Source: Burkholderia oklahomensis C6786 (GTDB lineage: Bacteria > Pseudomonadota > Gammaproteobacteria > Burkholderiales > Burkholderiaceae). Taken from it: a DNA stretch of 64,000 nt. Below are positions 51,424-59,060 of this stretch, in pieces. The stretch covers positions 930,001 to 994,000 of the forward strand of contig NZ_CP009556.1 in assembly GCF_000959365.1 (NCBI RefSeq), given 5' to 3'. A model generated the notes under the pieces. That model worked only from the letters and a program-made list of their open reading frames with translations. It ran no database searches and had not been told where the DNA came from. Each line of letters begins with the position of its first letter. The stretch's first letter is position 1. The position numbers and the translations under genes are program-made.

Positions 51424-51588
51424 ATGCGACATCCGAGCTTCGCATGGGTGGCTTGTCTGCTGGCGGTGACGATCTCGTTCGCGCTGATTCGCATGACGAA
51501 GTTCGAGCGCTGGATGATCGAGATCACCGAGATGAACGGCGTCGAGGCGAAGCTCGCGCCGATCCTGGCATTCGACGCAACCGACTGA
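51424..51588 (+). CDS. Single-helix membrane microprotein (54 aa)
   Basis: A 54-residue frame: MRHPSFAWVACLLAVTISFA forms a hydrophobic helix (about 6-22), followed by a charged amphipathic part (MTKFERWMIEITEMNGVEAK) and LAPILAFDATD. GGGGAT lies six bases before the ATG. The perfect FNR box at the exact activator distance is the strongest evidence that this short frame is expressed. Family not recognised. It resembles small inner-membrane regulators of envelope or respiratory complexes in size and shape only. Confidence 0.65.
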   Translation: MRHPSFAWVACLLAVTISFALIRMTKFERWMIEITEMNGVEAKLAPILAFDATD

Positions 51589-51734
51589 AGAATGCAGGCG
51601 AGTCCGATGAAGTCCGAAACGCGCGGCGCTTCCGCGCGCGGCATCGAATGCGTCGCCGCGATCGCGAACCCTGTCGCGCGGACGGCGTGCGTCCCGATCT
51701 TCTGGCCACCGCGTCGCGACGTGCCGAATCGCAC

Positions 51735-51748
51735 TTGACGTGCATCAG
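51735..51748. promoter_or_regulatory. FNR-like box upstream of the second BON gene
   Basis: TTGACGTGCATCAG, one mismatch. Centre 51741.5 gives a predicted start near 51783, 40 nt before the BON gene ATG. Confidence 0.7.
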
Positions 51749-51822
51749 AAATCCCGCATCGCGCGTATGCAAAGCTGTCCTGAAGCGGCGGATTCGCGCC
51801 GTGTTTTCAGGTGGAGCAAGCG

Positions 51823-52473
51823 ATGAAAACCGATAGGCAGATCAAGCAGGAAGTCGAAGAGGAACTGACGGGCAATCCGATGATCGACGTCGCGCATTTC
51901 AACGTCGACGTCGCCGGACACATCGTCACGTTGACGGGCCATCCGTCGAGCTACGCGGAAAAGCTCGCGGCCGAGAAGGCGGCGAACCGGGTCGCGGGCG
52001 TGCGGGCGGTCGTCGTCGACGTGCAGGTGCGGCTGCCGCAAGACGACGTCCGTTCCGACGAGGAGATCGCCGACGCCGCGCGCTCGATCCTGCACTGGAC
52101 CGTGGGGCTGCACGACGCGGCCGTCCAGGTGCAGGTCGAATCGGGCTGGGTGACGGTGTCGGGCAAGGTCGACTGGGCGTATCAGAGTCACGTCGCGGTC
52201 CGCGCGATTGCGCAGATGCGCGGCGTGACCGGCGTGACGAACGAGATCGCGATTCTCGGCGACGTCAGCGCCGACGAGATCGCGGGCGGCATCCGGCGCG
52301 CGATGCAGCGCCATGCGGAGCGCGAGGCGAAGCACATCGACGTGACGGTCAAGGACGGCACCGTCACGCTGACGGGCAAGGTCGACTCGTATGCGGAGCG
52401 TGCGGTCGCGCGCGGCGCCGCGTGGTCGATGCGCGGCGTGCGGGCGGTCGTCGACGATCTGATCGTCGAGTGA
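51823..52473 (+). CDS. Triple-BON-domain protein (second copy)
   Basis: A 216-residue paralogue of the protein at 17191-17838: same start pattern (MKTDRQIKQEVEEEL against MKSDAVLRQDVEQEL), same three BON modules (about 3-70, 77-146, 149-216), same end (VRAVVDDLIVE). GTGGAG lies upstream of the ATG at 51823. Both copies have FNR-type boxes at activator distance. Likely envelope or phospholipid-associated stress proteins. Confidence 0.86.
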   Translation: MKTDRQIKQEVEEELTGNPMIDVAHFNVDVAGHIVTLTGHPSSYAEKLAAEKAANRVAGVRAVVVDVQVRLPQDDVRSDEEIADAARSILHWTVGLHDAAVQVQVESGWVTVSGKVDWAYQSHVAVRAIAQMRGVTGVTNEIAILGDVSADEIAGGIRRAMQRHAEREAKHIDVTVKDGTVTLTGKVDSYAERAVARGAAWSMRGVRAVVDDLIVE

Positions 52474-52916
52474 CGGAAGCGATGCCGGGCGGCGCGGACG
52501 GGATGCGCGCGCTGCACGCGCGTCGCGTTTGATGCGCCGCGCCGGCCACCACGCGCAACGTTCGAAGCGCGCCGCGCGGCAAATGCGATGCCGCGTGACG
52601 CGCACGCCGCCGCCGGCCGCTGCGCGCCGCGTGGATTCACGAACGATCGAGTCGGAAGAAAAGACGCTCGCGAGCGCGCGGGAGGATGAAGCTGCGCATG
52701 GCTCGCGAGACGAAAAGAGACGAAAGCGAACGTAGACGACCGCGGAGGCGGCTGGACGAAACGAAGCCGCGCGAGCGGCCCGGCTAACGGCAGCCGGACG
52801 CGTAGCGGCGCGACGCGGAATGGGTGCGGCGGCTGCGGGCACGGGCGGTCGCCGCGCGCGGAACGCGCGCGTTGCGACACCGCGAGCAGCACGCCGGATT
52901 GGCGCAGGCGAGCATG
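52474..52916. other. Gap between BON gene and small hypothetical gene
   Basis: 443 bp between convergent genes. Frames here are strongly Arg/Ala-biased with no ribosome-binding sites; no gene or terminator is supported. Confidence 0.4.
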
Positions 52917-53195
52917 TCAGCGGTCTCCGTCGAGCAGTGATTGTTCGAGCGCGCTCGCAAAGCGCATCAGCGATGCGAGGGAGCCTGCAACGCTCTGATA
53001 GCGTTCGCGGCCGATCTGCCCGTCGAGCGTGACGAGCATCCCCGCTTTGCGCGCGAGCGCGAGCAGCGCGTCGGCCCGGTCGGCCGACGCTGCCGGCTGC
53101 GTTCGCGCGGCGCGCTCCGATGCGGCGGCGGGCGCGGCTTCGTCGCGACCAAAAGCGAGGTGGCCCGATTCGGTGTAGGCGTCTTGGTATGACAT
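52917..53195 (-). CDS. Hypothetical protein (92 aa)
   Basis: A 92-residue soluble protein: MSYQDAYTESGHLAFGRDEA, an Ala-rich middle, then two helices (ADALLALARKAGMLVTLDGQ and YQSVAGSLASLMRFASALEQ). A perfect AGGAGG precedes the ATG at 53195. Family not recognised. Its upstream region carries three copies of the GTAGGAAA element in place of an FNR box. Confidence 0.65.
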   Translation of the reverse strand: MSYQDAYTESGHLAFGRDEAAPAAASERAARTQPAASADRADALLALARKAGMLVTLDGQIGRERYQSVAGSLASLMRFASALEQSLLDGDR

Positions 53196-53312
53196 GGCGG
53201 CCTCCTGATTGCGGTGGAGCGATTCTTGTTGCGCGCGTCGCGTGATGCGTGCCTGCAATGACAGTATCGGGCGGCGCACGGTGCGCTCCAAGCAGCGCAC
53301 ACCGAGCTTGTC

Positions 53313-53381
53313 GTAGGAAATGCGGCGGGGCTATCGGTGTTTTCCTACAACCGGTATGCGCGCTTTCGCCGACGTAGGAAA
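53313..53381. promoter_or_regulatory. Triple GTAGGAAA / TTTCCTAC element
   Basis: GTAGGAAA at 53313-53320, its complement TTTCCTAC at 53341-53348, and GTAGGAAA again at 53374-53381, alternately oriented with 20- and 25-bp gaps. They are 118-186 bp upstream of the leftward 92-aa gene. The same element recurs as an inverted repeat at 58759-58780 and singly at 36419. Probably a transcription-factor site; the factor is unknown. Confidence 0.55.
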
Positions 53382-53461
53382 GCGCCTTACGGAGGAACCC
53401 GCGGGACCGGGCGCGGATGCGGAGACGCCTTACGTGAGAACCCTGAATCCGGGCCGCGCGC

Positions 53462-54403
53462 TCACGCGGAACGATGCGGACCGCCGATCGCCGCCCAGAT
53501 CTCGTCGGCGGTTTCGCAGAATCGGAACAGCTCGACGTCGCGCGGATCGATCATCCCTTCGTCGACGAGAAACGCGAAATCGACCGCCGCGCGCCAGAAT
53601 GCGCGGCCGACCAGCACGACGGGCAGGGGTGCGATCTTGCGGGTCTGCAGCAACGTCAGCACTTCGAACAGTTCGTCGCAGGTGCCGTAGCCGCCGGGAA
53701 AGAACACGGCGGCTTTCGCGCGTTCGAGCAGGTGCAGCTTGCGGATCGCGAAATAGTGGAAGCGAAAGCACAGCTCCGGCGTCACGTACGGGTTGGGGAA
53801 TTGCTCGCGCGGCAGCGTGATGTTGAGCCCGATGCTGGGCGCGCCCGTTTCGTGCGCGCCGCGATTGGCGGCTTCCATGATGCCAGGGCCGCCGCCCGTG
53901 ATGATCGTGAGGCGGCGCGGATGCGGCGCGCGCGCGGTCTCGCCGACGAGCCGGCCGAGGTCGCGCGCGACGCCGTAGTATTGGCTGCGCTCGAGCAGAC
54001 GCACCGCGACCCGGACCGCATGCCGCCGTTCGGGATCGTTCGGATGCGCGGCGAGCCGGTGCTGCGCGTCGGCGAGCCGGGCGCGCGCGGCGGCGGGCGC
54101 GACGATCCGCGTGCTGCCGTAGACGACGACCGTATCGCTGATCCCGAAGCGCTGCAGCGTTTCTTCGGTCTTCCAATAATCGAGCTGCAGCCGCACGCCG
54201 CACATCTCGGGACGCTGGAGGAACGCGAGATCTTCGCCGGCCTGCCGGTACGTCGGGCTCGACACGAGCCGCTCGACGGCGGCCGACAGCGGCGGGCGGC
54301 TCTTCGGCGCGGCGCGTGTGCGGCGCAGCGGCGCGCGCCGTCCGATGGCGCGTGCGGCGGAAGCCGAGCGCCGCTTCACGCGTGGAGTCGTCGGTTTTTT
54401 CAT
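53462..54403 (-). CDS. LOG-family protein (nucleotide phosphoribohydrolase)
   Basis: A 313-residue protein of the former lysine-decarboxylase-like family, now known as LOG: releases a base from nucleoside 5'-monophosphates. Both signatures are present: GGGPGIMEAANRGA (about 171-184) and PGGYGTCDELFE (about 238-249; the usual PGGxGTxxE with its catalytic Glu and Arg partner). An N-terminal basic extension of about 40 residues is unusual; the start at 54403 is the first Met. A perfect FNR box lies 28 nt upstream of the predicted leader. Confidence 0.87.
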   Translation of the reverse strand: MKKPTTPRVKRRSASAARAIGRRAPLRRTRAAPKSRPPLSAAVERLVSSPTYRQAGEDLAFLQRPEMCGVRLQLDYWKTEETLQRFGISDTVVVYGSTRIVAPAAARARLADAQHRLAAHPNDPERRHAVRVAVRLLERSQYYGVARDLGRLVGETARAPHPRRLTIITGGGPGIMEAANRGAHETGAPSIGLNITLPREQFPNPYVTPELCFRFHYFAIRKLHLLERAKAAVFFPGGYGTCDELFEVLTLLQTRKIAPLPVVLVGRAFWRAAVDFAFLVDEGMIDPRDVELFRFCETADEIWAAIGGPHRSA

Positions 54404-54465
54404 CGCGCTGTCCGGATGCGGAAAATCGGGTCGACACCACGTTAAGCCGGATCGGTGCGCGCCGA

Positions 54466-54479
54466 TTGATCGCGGTCAA
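54466..54479. promoter_or_regulatory. FNR/Anr box for the LOG gene
   Basis: TTGATCGCGGTCAA, a perfect box. For the leftward gene, the centre at 54472.5 predicts a start near 54431 and a 28-nt leader. Confidence 0.82.
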
Positions 54480-54579
54480 CGCGGCTCGACAAAGCCGGTG
54501 TGACGATGCGCGGCTGCGCGGCGAAGTCGATGCGCATCGGGACCGTCGGTGAGCGGCGCGTCCGATATCGGCCTCACGC

Positions 54580-54593
54580 TTGACGCATGTCAA
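54580..54593. promoter_or_regulatory. FNR/Anr box for the hibernation-factor-like gene
   Basis: TTGACGCATGTCAA, a perfect box. Centre 54586.5 predicts a start near 54628, about 80 nt before the ATG at 54710. Only 101 bp from the LOG box, so the two divergent genes have separate sites. Confidence 0.82.
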
Positions 54594-54709
54594 GCGGCGT
54601 CCGTCGAAGAACCGGAAGATGCTAATCAGGCGCCCCAAGGATGGACGCAATACTTAGCGCTCCGGCATGTCATTCGCTTTGCCGTATGAGCGCCAGGGGA
54701 GAAAGGATC

Positions 54710-55009
54710 ATGGGAATTGGAATGCAGATCGCCTATTTCGGCTTTGCCGGATCAGCGCAACTCGAAGCCGAGGCGAGCATCCAATTGATCCGTCTGGAGC
54801 GATACAGCGCGCGCCTCGCCGGTTGCCACCTCGCGATCGAGGCGCTCGGCGCCGGCACCTCGGACCCGACGTACGACGTCCGCCTCGATCTGATCACGCG
54901 CGACTACGAGCTGAAGCCGATTCCGCACATGATGGGCGACGATCCGCTCGCGGCGATCCGGAACGCATTCGACGCCGCCGAGCGAGAGCTTGCTGCGACG
55001 TTCGCCTGA
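54710..55009 (+). CDS. Ribosome hibernation-promoting-factor-like protein (HPF/RaiA fold)
   Basis: A 99-residue protein with the beta-alpha-beta-beta-beta-alpha pattern of the S30AE/HPF family. QIAYFGFAGSAQLEAEASIQ (strand plus helix 1), LERYSARLAGCHLAIEAL (typical helix end and strand), YDVRLDLITRDYEL (strand), and DPLAAIRNAFDAAERELA (final helix, the most conserved part). It lacks the C-terminal dimerisation domain of long HPF. It would silence ribosomes when growth stops. AGAAAGGA precedes the ATG. FNR-box control suggests use under anoxia. Family call is from pattern, so moderately certain. Confidence 0.72.
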   Translation: MGIGMQIAYFGFAGSAQLEAEASIQLIRLERYSARLAGCHLAIEALGAGTSDPTYDVRLDLITRDYELKPIPHMMGDDPLAAIRNAFDAAERELAATFA

Positions 55010-55217
55010 CAGTCGAGCGAATCGAGCGAATCGACGAGCGAACTGGCCGGCGAACCGGAGGATGATCGAACCGGTGAACGATCGGAGCTGCGATTCCGCG
55101 GGCAGGCGAATCGGCGAATCGGAGAACAATCGATTCCGCAAATTCGATGAACGCGTCAGACCCGACCGCCCCGGCGCGCGTCGACCGACGACGCCCGCGC
55201 ATGCCACGCCCATCCGC

Positions 55218-55592
55218 TCAGGACTCCTCGCGCCCCGTGAACAGTTCGTGCTCGGCGGTTGCGACGGTGTTGTCGACGCATTGCACGTGCCACTCTCCGA
55301 CGATGGGCGCGTGATGCGCGTGCCGGTACCAGCGGGCCGCGCCCGTCTCGCCTTCGAACGGGCCTTGCTTCGCGCCGAGATCGAGGCCTTCGAGCACGCA
55401 CAGCGAATGCGCGTCGTCGGCGCCCGTCACGCGGGTCGTGCCGCCCTGGCAGACGATGTTGCCCCACTCGGGCAGCTCGACGCCCGCATGGCCTTCGCGC
55501 GACCATCTGTGCTCCGCCGTGTCGATCCACAGGATCGCGTAGGAGGCCGGATCAGTGGACGCGAACGTATCGAGATGAATGGTGATGCGCAC
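55218..55592 (-). CDS. DUF3564-like protein
   Basis: A 124-residue soluble protein starting VRITIHLDTFASTDPASYAI and ending EHELFTGREES, with WSREGHAGVELPEWGNIVCQ and VGEWHVQCVD as its most distinctive parts. It resembles the Burkholderia family DUF3564 (from memory). GTG start at 55592 with AAGGAG upstream. It follows the cytochrome c gene by 35 bp in the same direction, so it is probably on the same FNR-controlled transcript. Confidence 0.7.
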   Translation of the reverse strand: MRITIHLDTFASTDPASYAILWIDTAEHRWSREGHAGVELPEWGNIVCQGGTTRVTGADDAHSLCVLEGLDLGAKQGPFEGETGAARWYRHAHHAPIVGEWHVQCVDNTVATAEHELFTGREES

Positions 55593-55627
55593 GACTGACT
55601 CCTTGCAAAATGCGCGGCGACGCCGCG

Positions 55628-55975
55628 CTACTGGCTCATGACCCATTGGATCAAAGTATGCGCGTCTTCGTTCGACAGCGGGCCGCCGCGTTCCGGGGCG
55701 GTCGGCATCGGCGTGTCGCCCCAGTGCGCGCGCCCGCCGCGACGCAGCTTTTGCTCGAGCATCTCGGCGGCGTTCGGCACGTCGCGATAGCGTTCCGCGA
55801 TCTGATGGAACGACGGCGCGAGGAACGGCATGTTCGGCGCATGGCAGAACATGCAATGCTGCTGGTCGACGAGCTCGGTCGGCTCGCGCACCTGCGCGCG
55901 GGCCGCGTCGGCCGCGACCATGCAGAACGCGCTCAGCATGCACGCGAGCGCGAGATTCGGCAGACTGTTCATCAT
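55628..55975 (-). CDS. Periplasmic monohaem cytochrome c (class I)
   Basis: A 115-residue protein with a signal peptide (cleavage near AARAQ, residue 28). Haem attachment CMFCH (Cys41, Cys44, His45) and a likely Met90 axial ligand (TPMP). About 85 mature residues, of the small c551 type. It should carry electrons in the periplasm, for example to a low-oxygen terminal reductase. A perfect FNR box lies at -41.5 from its predicted start. Confidence 0.9.
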   Translation of the reverse strand: MMNSLPNLALACMLSAFCMVAADAARAQVREPTELVDQQHCMFCHAPNMPFLAPSFHQIAERYRDVPNAAEMLEQKLRRGGRAHWGDTPMPTAPERGGPLSNEDAHTLIQWVMSQ

Positions 55976-56032
55976 GGCGCAACCCTCGATCGGATGCTCG
56001 GTTCGAGTCTAAGCGGCGAGCGCGAGCGACCG

Positions 56033-56046
56033 TTGACGCAGGTCAA
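56033..56046. promoter_or_regulatory. FNR/Anr box for cytochrome c - DUF3564 genes
   Basis: TTGACGCAGGTCAA, a perfect box. Centre 56039.5 predicts a leftward start near 55998, 23 nt before the ATG at 55975. Confidence 0.85.
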
Positions 56047-56166
56047 CGGGGCCGGGGCATGGACGCCGCAGGCCGTCGCCCCGGCGCGCCGGACGCGGCG
56101 TGAATCGCGCGGTGCTGCGGCAGCGGAGCGGCCGTGCGCGTCGGCTCGGCGGCGAACCGACGACGC

Positions 56167-56180
56167 TTGATGCAAGTCAA
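56167..56180. promoter_or_regulatory. FNR/Anr box for the DUF3562-like gene and alcohol dehydrogenase
   Basis: TTGATGCAAGTCAA, a perfect box. Centre 56173.5 predicts a rightward start near 56215, 49 nt before the ATG at 56264. Confidence 0.85.
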
Positions 56181-56263
56181 GCCGAGCCCGCGACGCCGGG
56201 TTTCAATCGATGATGAAGCATCTACGCTGGAATCGTCGGATTCGACGACAGACAGGAACGCGC

Positions 56264-56494
56264 ATGCACCAGGACACGCTTTACGACTCGCTGCTCGCCG
56301 CCGCGCAGCGCCGCTCGATCACGGAGGGAGAATTGATGCACATGCTCGATGACGAAATCGCGCGCCTTGCGGACGGCGCGCGCGTCCACGACTACCTGCG
56401 CGTGATCGCGATCCGCCGCGTGCGCGATCGCATCGCGTCGCCCGCGCACGTGGCGGACGACACGCCGCGTAAGCGGCGCCCGGGAGCGCGCTGA
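56264..56494 (+). CDS. Small DUF3562-like protein
   Basis: A 76-residue, mostly helical protein (MHQDTLYDSLLAAAQRRSIT; GELMHMLDDEIARLADGARV; HDYLRVIAIRRVRDRI) with a basic tail. The pattern recalls DUF3562 of Burkholderia (from memory). CAGGAA precedes the ATG; an upstream in-frame Met at 56210 lies at the promoter and is unlikely. Its stop overlaps the alcohol dehydrogenase ATG by one base, so translation is coupled. It may be a small partner or regulator of that enzyme. Confidence 0.7.
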   Translation: MHQDTLYDSLLAAAQRRSITEGELMHMLDDEIARLADGARVHDYLRVIAIRRVRDRIASPAHVADDTPRKRRPGAR

Positions 56495-57480
56495 TGCGCG
56501 CGATGGTGTTCGACGGCGGCGCGCCGCGGCTGCGCGAAGCGGCGCTGCCGGATCCGGTGCCGGCGGCGGGGCAGTTGCTGATCGACGTGCACGCGTGCGG
56601 CGTGTGCCGGACCGATCTGCACGTCGTCGACGGCGACCTGCGCGACCCGAAGCGGCCGGTGATCCCGGGGCACGAGATCGTCGGCACGGTCGCCGCGCTC
56701 GGCGCGGGCGCGGCGGGCTTCGCGATCGGCGATCGCGTCGGCGTGCCGTGGCTCGGCCGCACGTGCGGCCACTGCGCATATTGCACGAGCGGCCGCGAGA
56801 ACCTGTGCGACGCCCCCGGCTTTACCGGCTACACGATCGACGGCGGCTACGCGGAGCGCACGGTCGCCGATGCGCGCTACTGCGTGCACCTGCCGCGCCG
56901 CTACGACGACGTCCATGCGGCGCCGCTGCTGTGCGCGGGCCTCATCGGCTATCGGACGCTGAAGATGGCGGGCCCCGCGCGCCGCATCGGCCTGTACGGC
57001 TTCGGCGCGGCCGCGCATCTCGTCGCGCAGATCGCGCGCTTTCAGGGACGCACCGTCTACGCGTTCACGCGGCAGGGCGATACCGCCGCGCAGCAGCTCG
57101 CGCGCCGGCTCGGCGCGGCATGGGCGGGCGGCAGCGACGAAGCTGCGCCGGAGCCGCTCGATGCCGCGTTGATCTTCGCATCGGTCGGCGCGCTCGTGCC
57201 GGCCGCGCTCGCGGCGGTCGTGAAGGGCGGTGTCGTCGTTTGCGGCGGGATCCACATGTCGGACATCCCGTCGTTTTCGTATGACCTGTTGTGGGGAGAG
57301 CGGCGGATCGTGTCGGTCGCGAACCTGACGCGCGACGACGCGGCGGAGTTCATGCGGATTGCGAACGACGTGCAGCTCGAAGTCGAGGCGACGCCGTATC
57401 CGCTCGCGCAGGCGAACCAGGCGCTCGACGATCTGCGCGCGGGGCGCCTGACGGGCGCGGCGGTGCTGACGATGCGCTGA
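56494..57480 (+). CDS. Zinc-dependent alcohol dehydrogenase (second)
   Basis: A 328-residue medium-chain dehydrogenase. Zinc ligands Cys38 (CRTDLH) and His60 with Glu61 (GHE); structural zinc motif CGHCAYCTSGRENLC. The nucleotide motif is GFGAAAH (about 169-175), shorter than GxGxxG. About 30% shorter insertions than AdhP and clearly a different subfamily from the gene at 31872. Preceded by the small DUF3562-like gene, FNR box upstream. Likely NADH re-oxidation with an aldehyde under anoxia (inference). Confidence 0.88.
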   Translation: MRAMVFDGGAPRLREAALPDPVPAAGQLLIDVHACGVCRTDLHVVDGDLRDPKRPVIPGHEIVGTVAALGAGAAGFAIGDRVGVPWLGRTCGHCAYCTSGRENLCDAPGFTGYTIDGGYAERTVADARYCVHLPRRYDDVHAAPLLCAGLIGYRTLKMAGPARRIGLYGFGAAAHLVAQIARFQGRTVYAFTRQGDTAAQQLARRLGAAWAGGSDEAAPEPLDAALIFASVGALVPAALAAVVKGGVVVCGGIHMSDIPSFSYDLLWGERRIVSVANLTRDDAAEFMRIANDVQLEVEATPYPLAQANQALDDLRAGRLTGAAVLTMR

Positions 57481-57603
57481 TGCGGCGTCGATGCGCGGCG
57501 CGCGCGCCCGCGCGCCGCCCGCAAGCGGACCCGTCGACGACGTGTGCAGCCTGCTACGCGGCCGGCGCGTTCATTACGCGCCGCGCATCGCGTCCGCGAC
57601 GCG

Positions 57604-58386
57604 TCACACGCGCGCGAGCCCTTGCGGATCGGTGATGCGGATCTGCTTGCCGCGCGGCGAGATCAGCTTGTCGCGCTGGAACTTCGACAGCATCCGGCTG
57701 ACGGTCTCGAGCTTCATCCCGAGATAGCAGCCGATTTCCTCGCGCGTCATCCGCAGATTGAACTCCGACGCCGAATAGCCGCGTTTCTGGAAACGCTCGG
57801 AGATGTTGAGCAGGAACGCGGCGACGCGCTGCTCGGCCGTCATCGTGCCGAGCAGCATCATCAGGCTCGATTCGCGGACGATCTCGCCGCTCATCAACTG
57901 ATGGACGTGGTGTTGCATCGGCTTCACTTCGCGGCAGACGGCTTCGAGCTGCGCGAACGGAATGATGCAGACGGTGCTGTCCTCGAGCGCGATCGCGTCG
58001 CTGTTGTGACAGCCGCTGCACACGCCGTCGAGCCCGAGCGTCTCGCCGACGATCTGGAAGCCCGTCACCTGCTCGCGGCCGTCGCGGTGCATGACGACCG
58101 TCTTGAACGAGCCGGTGCGCACCGCATAGATGCTCTGGAATGTGTCGTGCGTGCGAAACAATGCTTCGCCGCGTTTGACGTGGCGCGTCGTGCACACCAT
58201 CGCGTCGAGACGGGCGAATTCGCTCGGCGTGAGGCTGGCCGGCATGCACACGTCGCGTATCGCGCAGGTCGAACAGCGGGTCGCTGGCTGCTTCGGCGCG
58301 TCGTTGGCCGCGACGGGATGCAACGGGAACACGGATCGTTGCGGCACGACGGAAGGCGCAACTTCATTGACTGAGGCGGTCAGCAT
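57604..58386 (-). CDS. fnr: FNR/Anr-type oxygen-sensing regulator
   Basis: A 260-residue Crp/Fnr-family activator. N-terminal cysteines Cys38, Cys41 and Cys47 (CX2CX5C) with Cys123 or Cys126 as the fourth ligand give the oxygen-labile [4Fe-4S] cluster of FNR. Cyclic-nucleotide-type roll to about 165, dimer helix, then the DNA-recognition helix in EEIGCYLGMKLETVSRMLSK, with Glu, Ser and Arg in the FNR positions that read TTGA. This is exactly the half-site found at ten places in the window. AAGGAG precedes the ATG at 58386. Two strong hairpins lie in its leader. Confidence 0.92.
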   Translation of the reverse strand: MLTASVNEVAPSVVPQRSVFPLHPVAANDAPKQPATRCSTCAIRDVCMPASLTPSEFARLDAMVCTTRHVKRGEALFRTHDTFQSIYAVRTGSFKTVVMHRDGREQVTGFQIVGETLGLDGVCSGCHNSDAIALEDSTVCIIPFAQLEAVCREVKPMQHHVHQLMSGEIVRESSLMMLLGTMTAEQRVAAFLLNISERFQKRGYSASEFNLRMTREEIGCYLGMKLETVSRMLSKFQRDKLISPRGKQIRITDPQGLARV

Positions 58387-58402
58387 AATCGGCTCCTTTC
58401 AT

Positions 58403-58464
58403 GCGGCGAAGCTCGATTGGCACGATCGAGCTTCGCCGCGGCGTGGCGCGGCACGAAGTGCCGC
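58403..58464. promoter_or_regulatory. Two adjacent hairpins in the leader of the fnr gene
   Basis: First: GCGGCGAAGCTCGAT (58403-58417) and its exact complement at 58425-58439 with a 7-base loop, a 15-bp stem starting 17 bp before the fnr ATG. Second: GCGGCAC-GAA-GTGCCGC (58448-58464). In the fnr mRNA the large stem comes just before the Shine-Dalgarno sequence. No T-tract follows, so it is not a classic terminator. Confidence 0.7.
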
Positions 58465-58758
58465 ATTGCGCGACGGCGTCGACGAAGCGATCGACATGCG
58501 TCGCGAGGCATGCCGGACAACGTGTGCAAACCGCAGGAACTGCCGTCCGGGAGCTCGGCTCGCATGTCATCGTGCGCAATCCGCCGTTTCGTTTCGATGA
58601 CCGAATCGACTGAGGCAAGCCTGCCCGCTATGAGCATAGTCGACGAAACGCGGGTCGGAGCGATCATCGACGGACTGCCCCTATGGTTGCTAGTATGGAA
58701 CGCGAACTGCTGCATCGAAATCGGCGAACGTTGAAGATCGGGTAAGCATCAGCGTAGC

Positions 58759-58780
58759 GCTGTAGGGTGTTTCCTACAGC
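58759..58780. promoter_or_regulatory. Inverted repeat GCTGTAGG-N6-CCTACAGC
   Basis: Perfect 8-bp arms (58759-58766 and 58773-58780) around GTGTTT. It contains the TGTAGG/CCTACA core of the GTAGGAAA element seen at 53313-53381. It lies 30 bp before the FNR box of the phbB promoter region. Confidence 0.65.
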
Positions 58781-58809
58781 AGCAGCGTGGACTCGTGCCG
58801 TGCCGCCGT

Positions 58810-58823
58810 TTGACCCATGTCAA
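58810..58823. promoter_or_regulatory. FNR/Anr box upstream of phbB
   Basis: TTGACCCATGTCAA, a perfect box. Centre 58816.5 predicts a rightward start near 58858 and a leader of about 200 nt before phbB at 59061. No separate small gene is supported in that leader. Confidence 0.78.
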
Positions 58824-59060
58824 CGGATCGGGTGAGTGCGCGCTTACAGTAAAGCGCGTTAGCTTTGCGGAGTTTCACGCAGCGTCGCGGCAACCGGCTT
58901 CGGCATGTTGCCGCGCATACGAGTCGGCGCGCGTTCTTCGTGGCGCGCTGCAAGCAGCATTTTTTCTCAACCCCTGCCCGGATCATGACCGCGCGATGCC
59001 GCCTGGCGGCCGCGCGGCGCGGCGTCGATGCCGCACCGGGCACCTCATCAGGAGGCCGTG

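Noticed and set aside
58364..58618. 84-codon frame with CTRCPAC upstream of fnr on the minus strand
   Set aside because: It overlaps the fnr start, contains the hairpin sequence, and has no good ribosome-binding site; Cys-rich appearance is likely chance.
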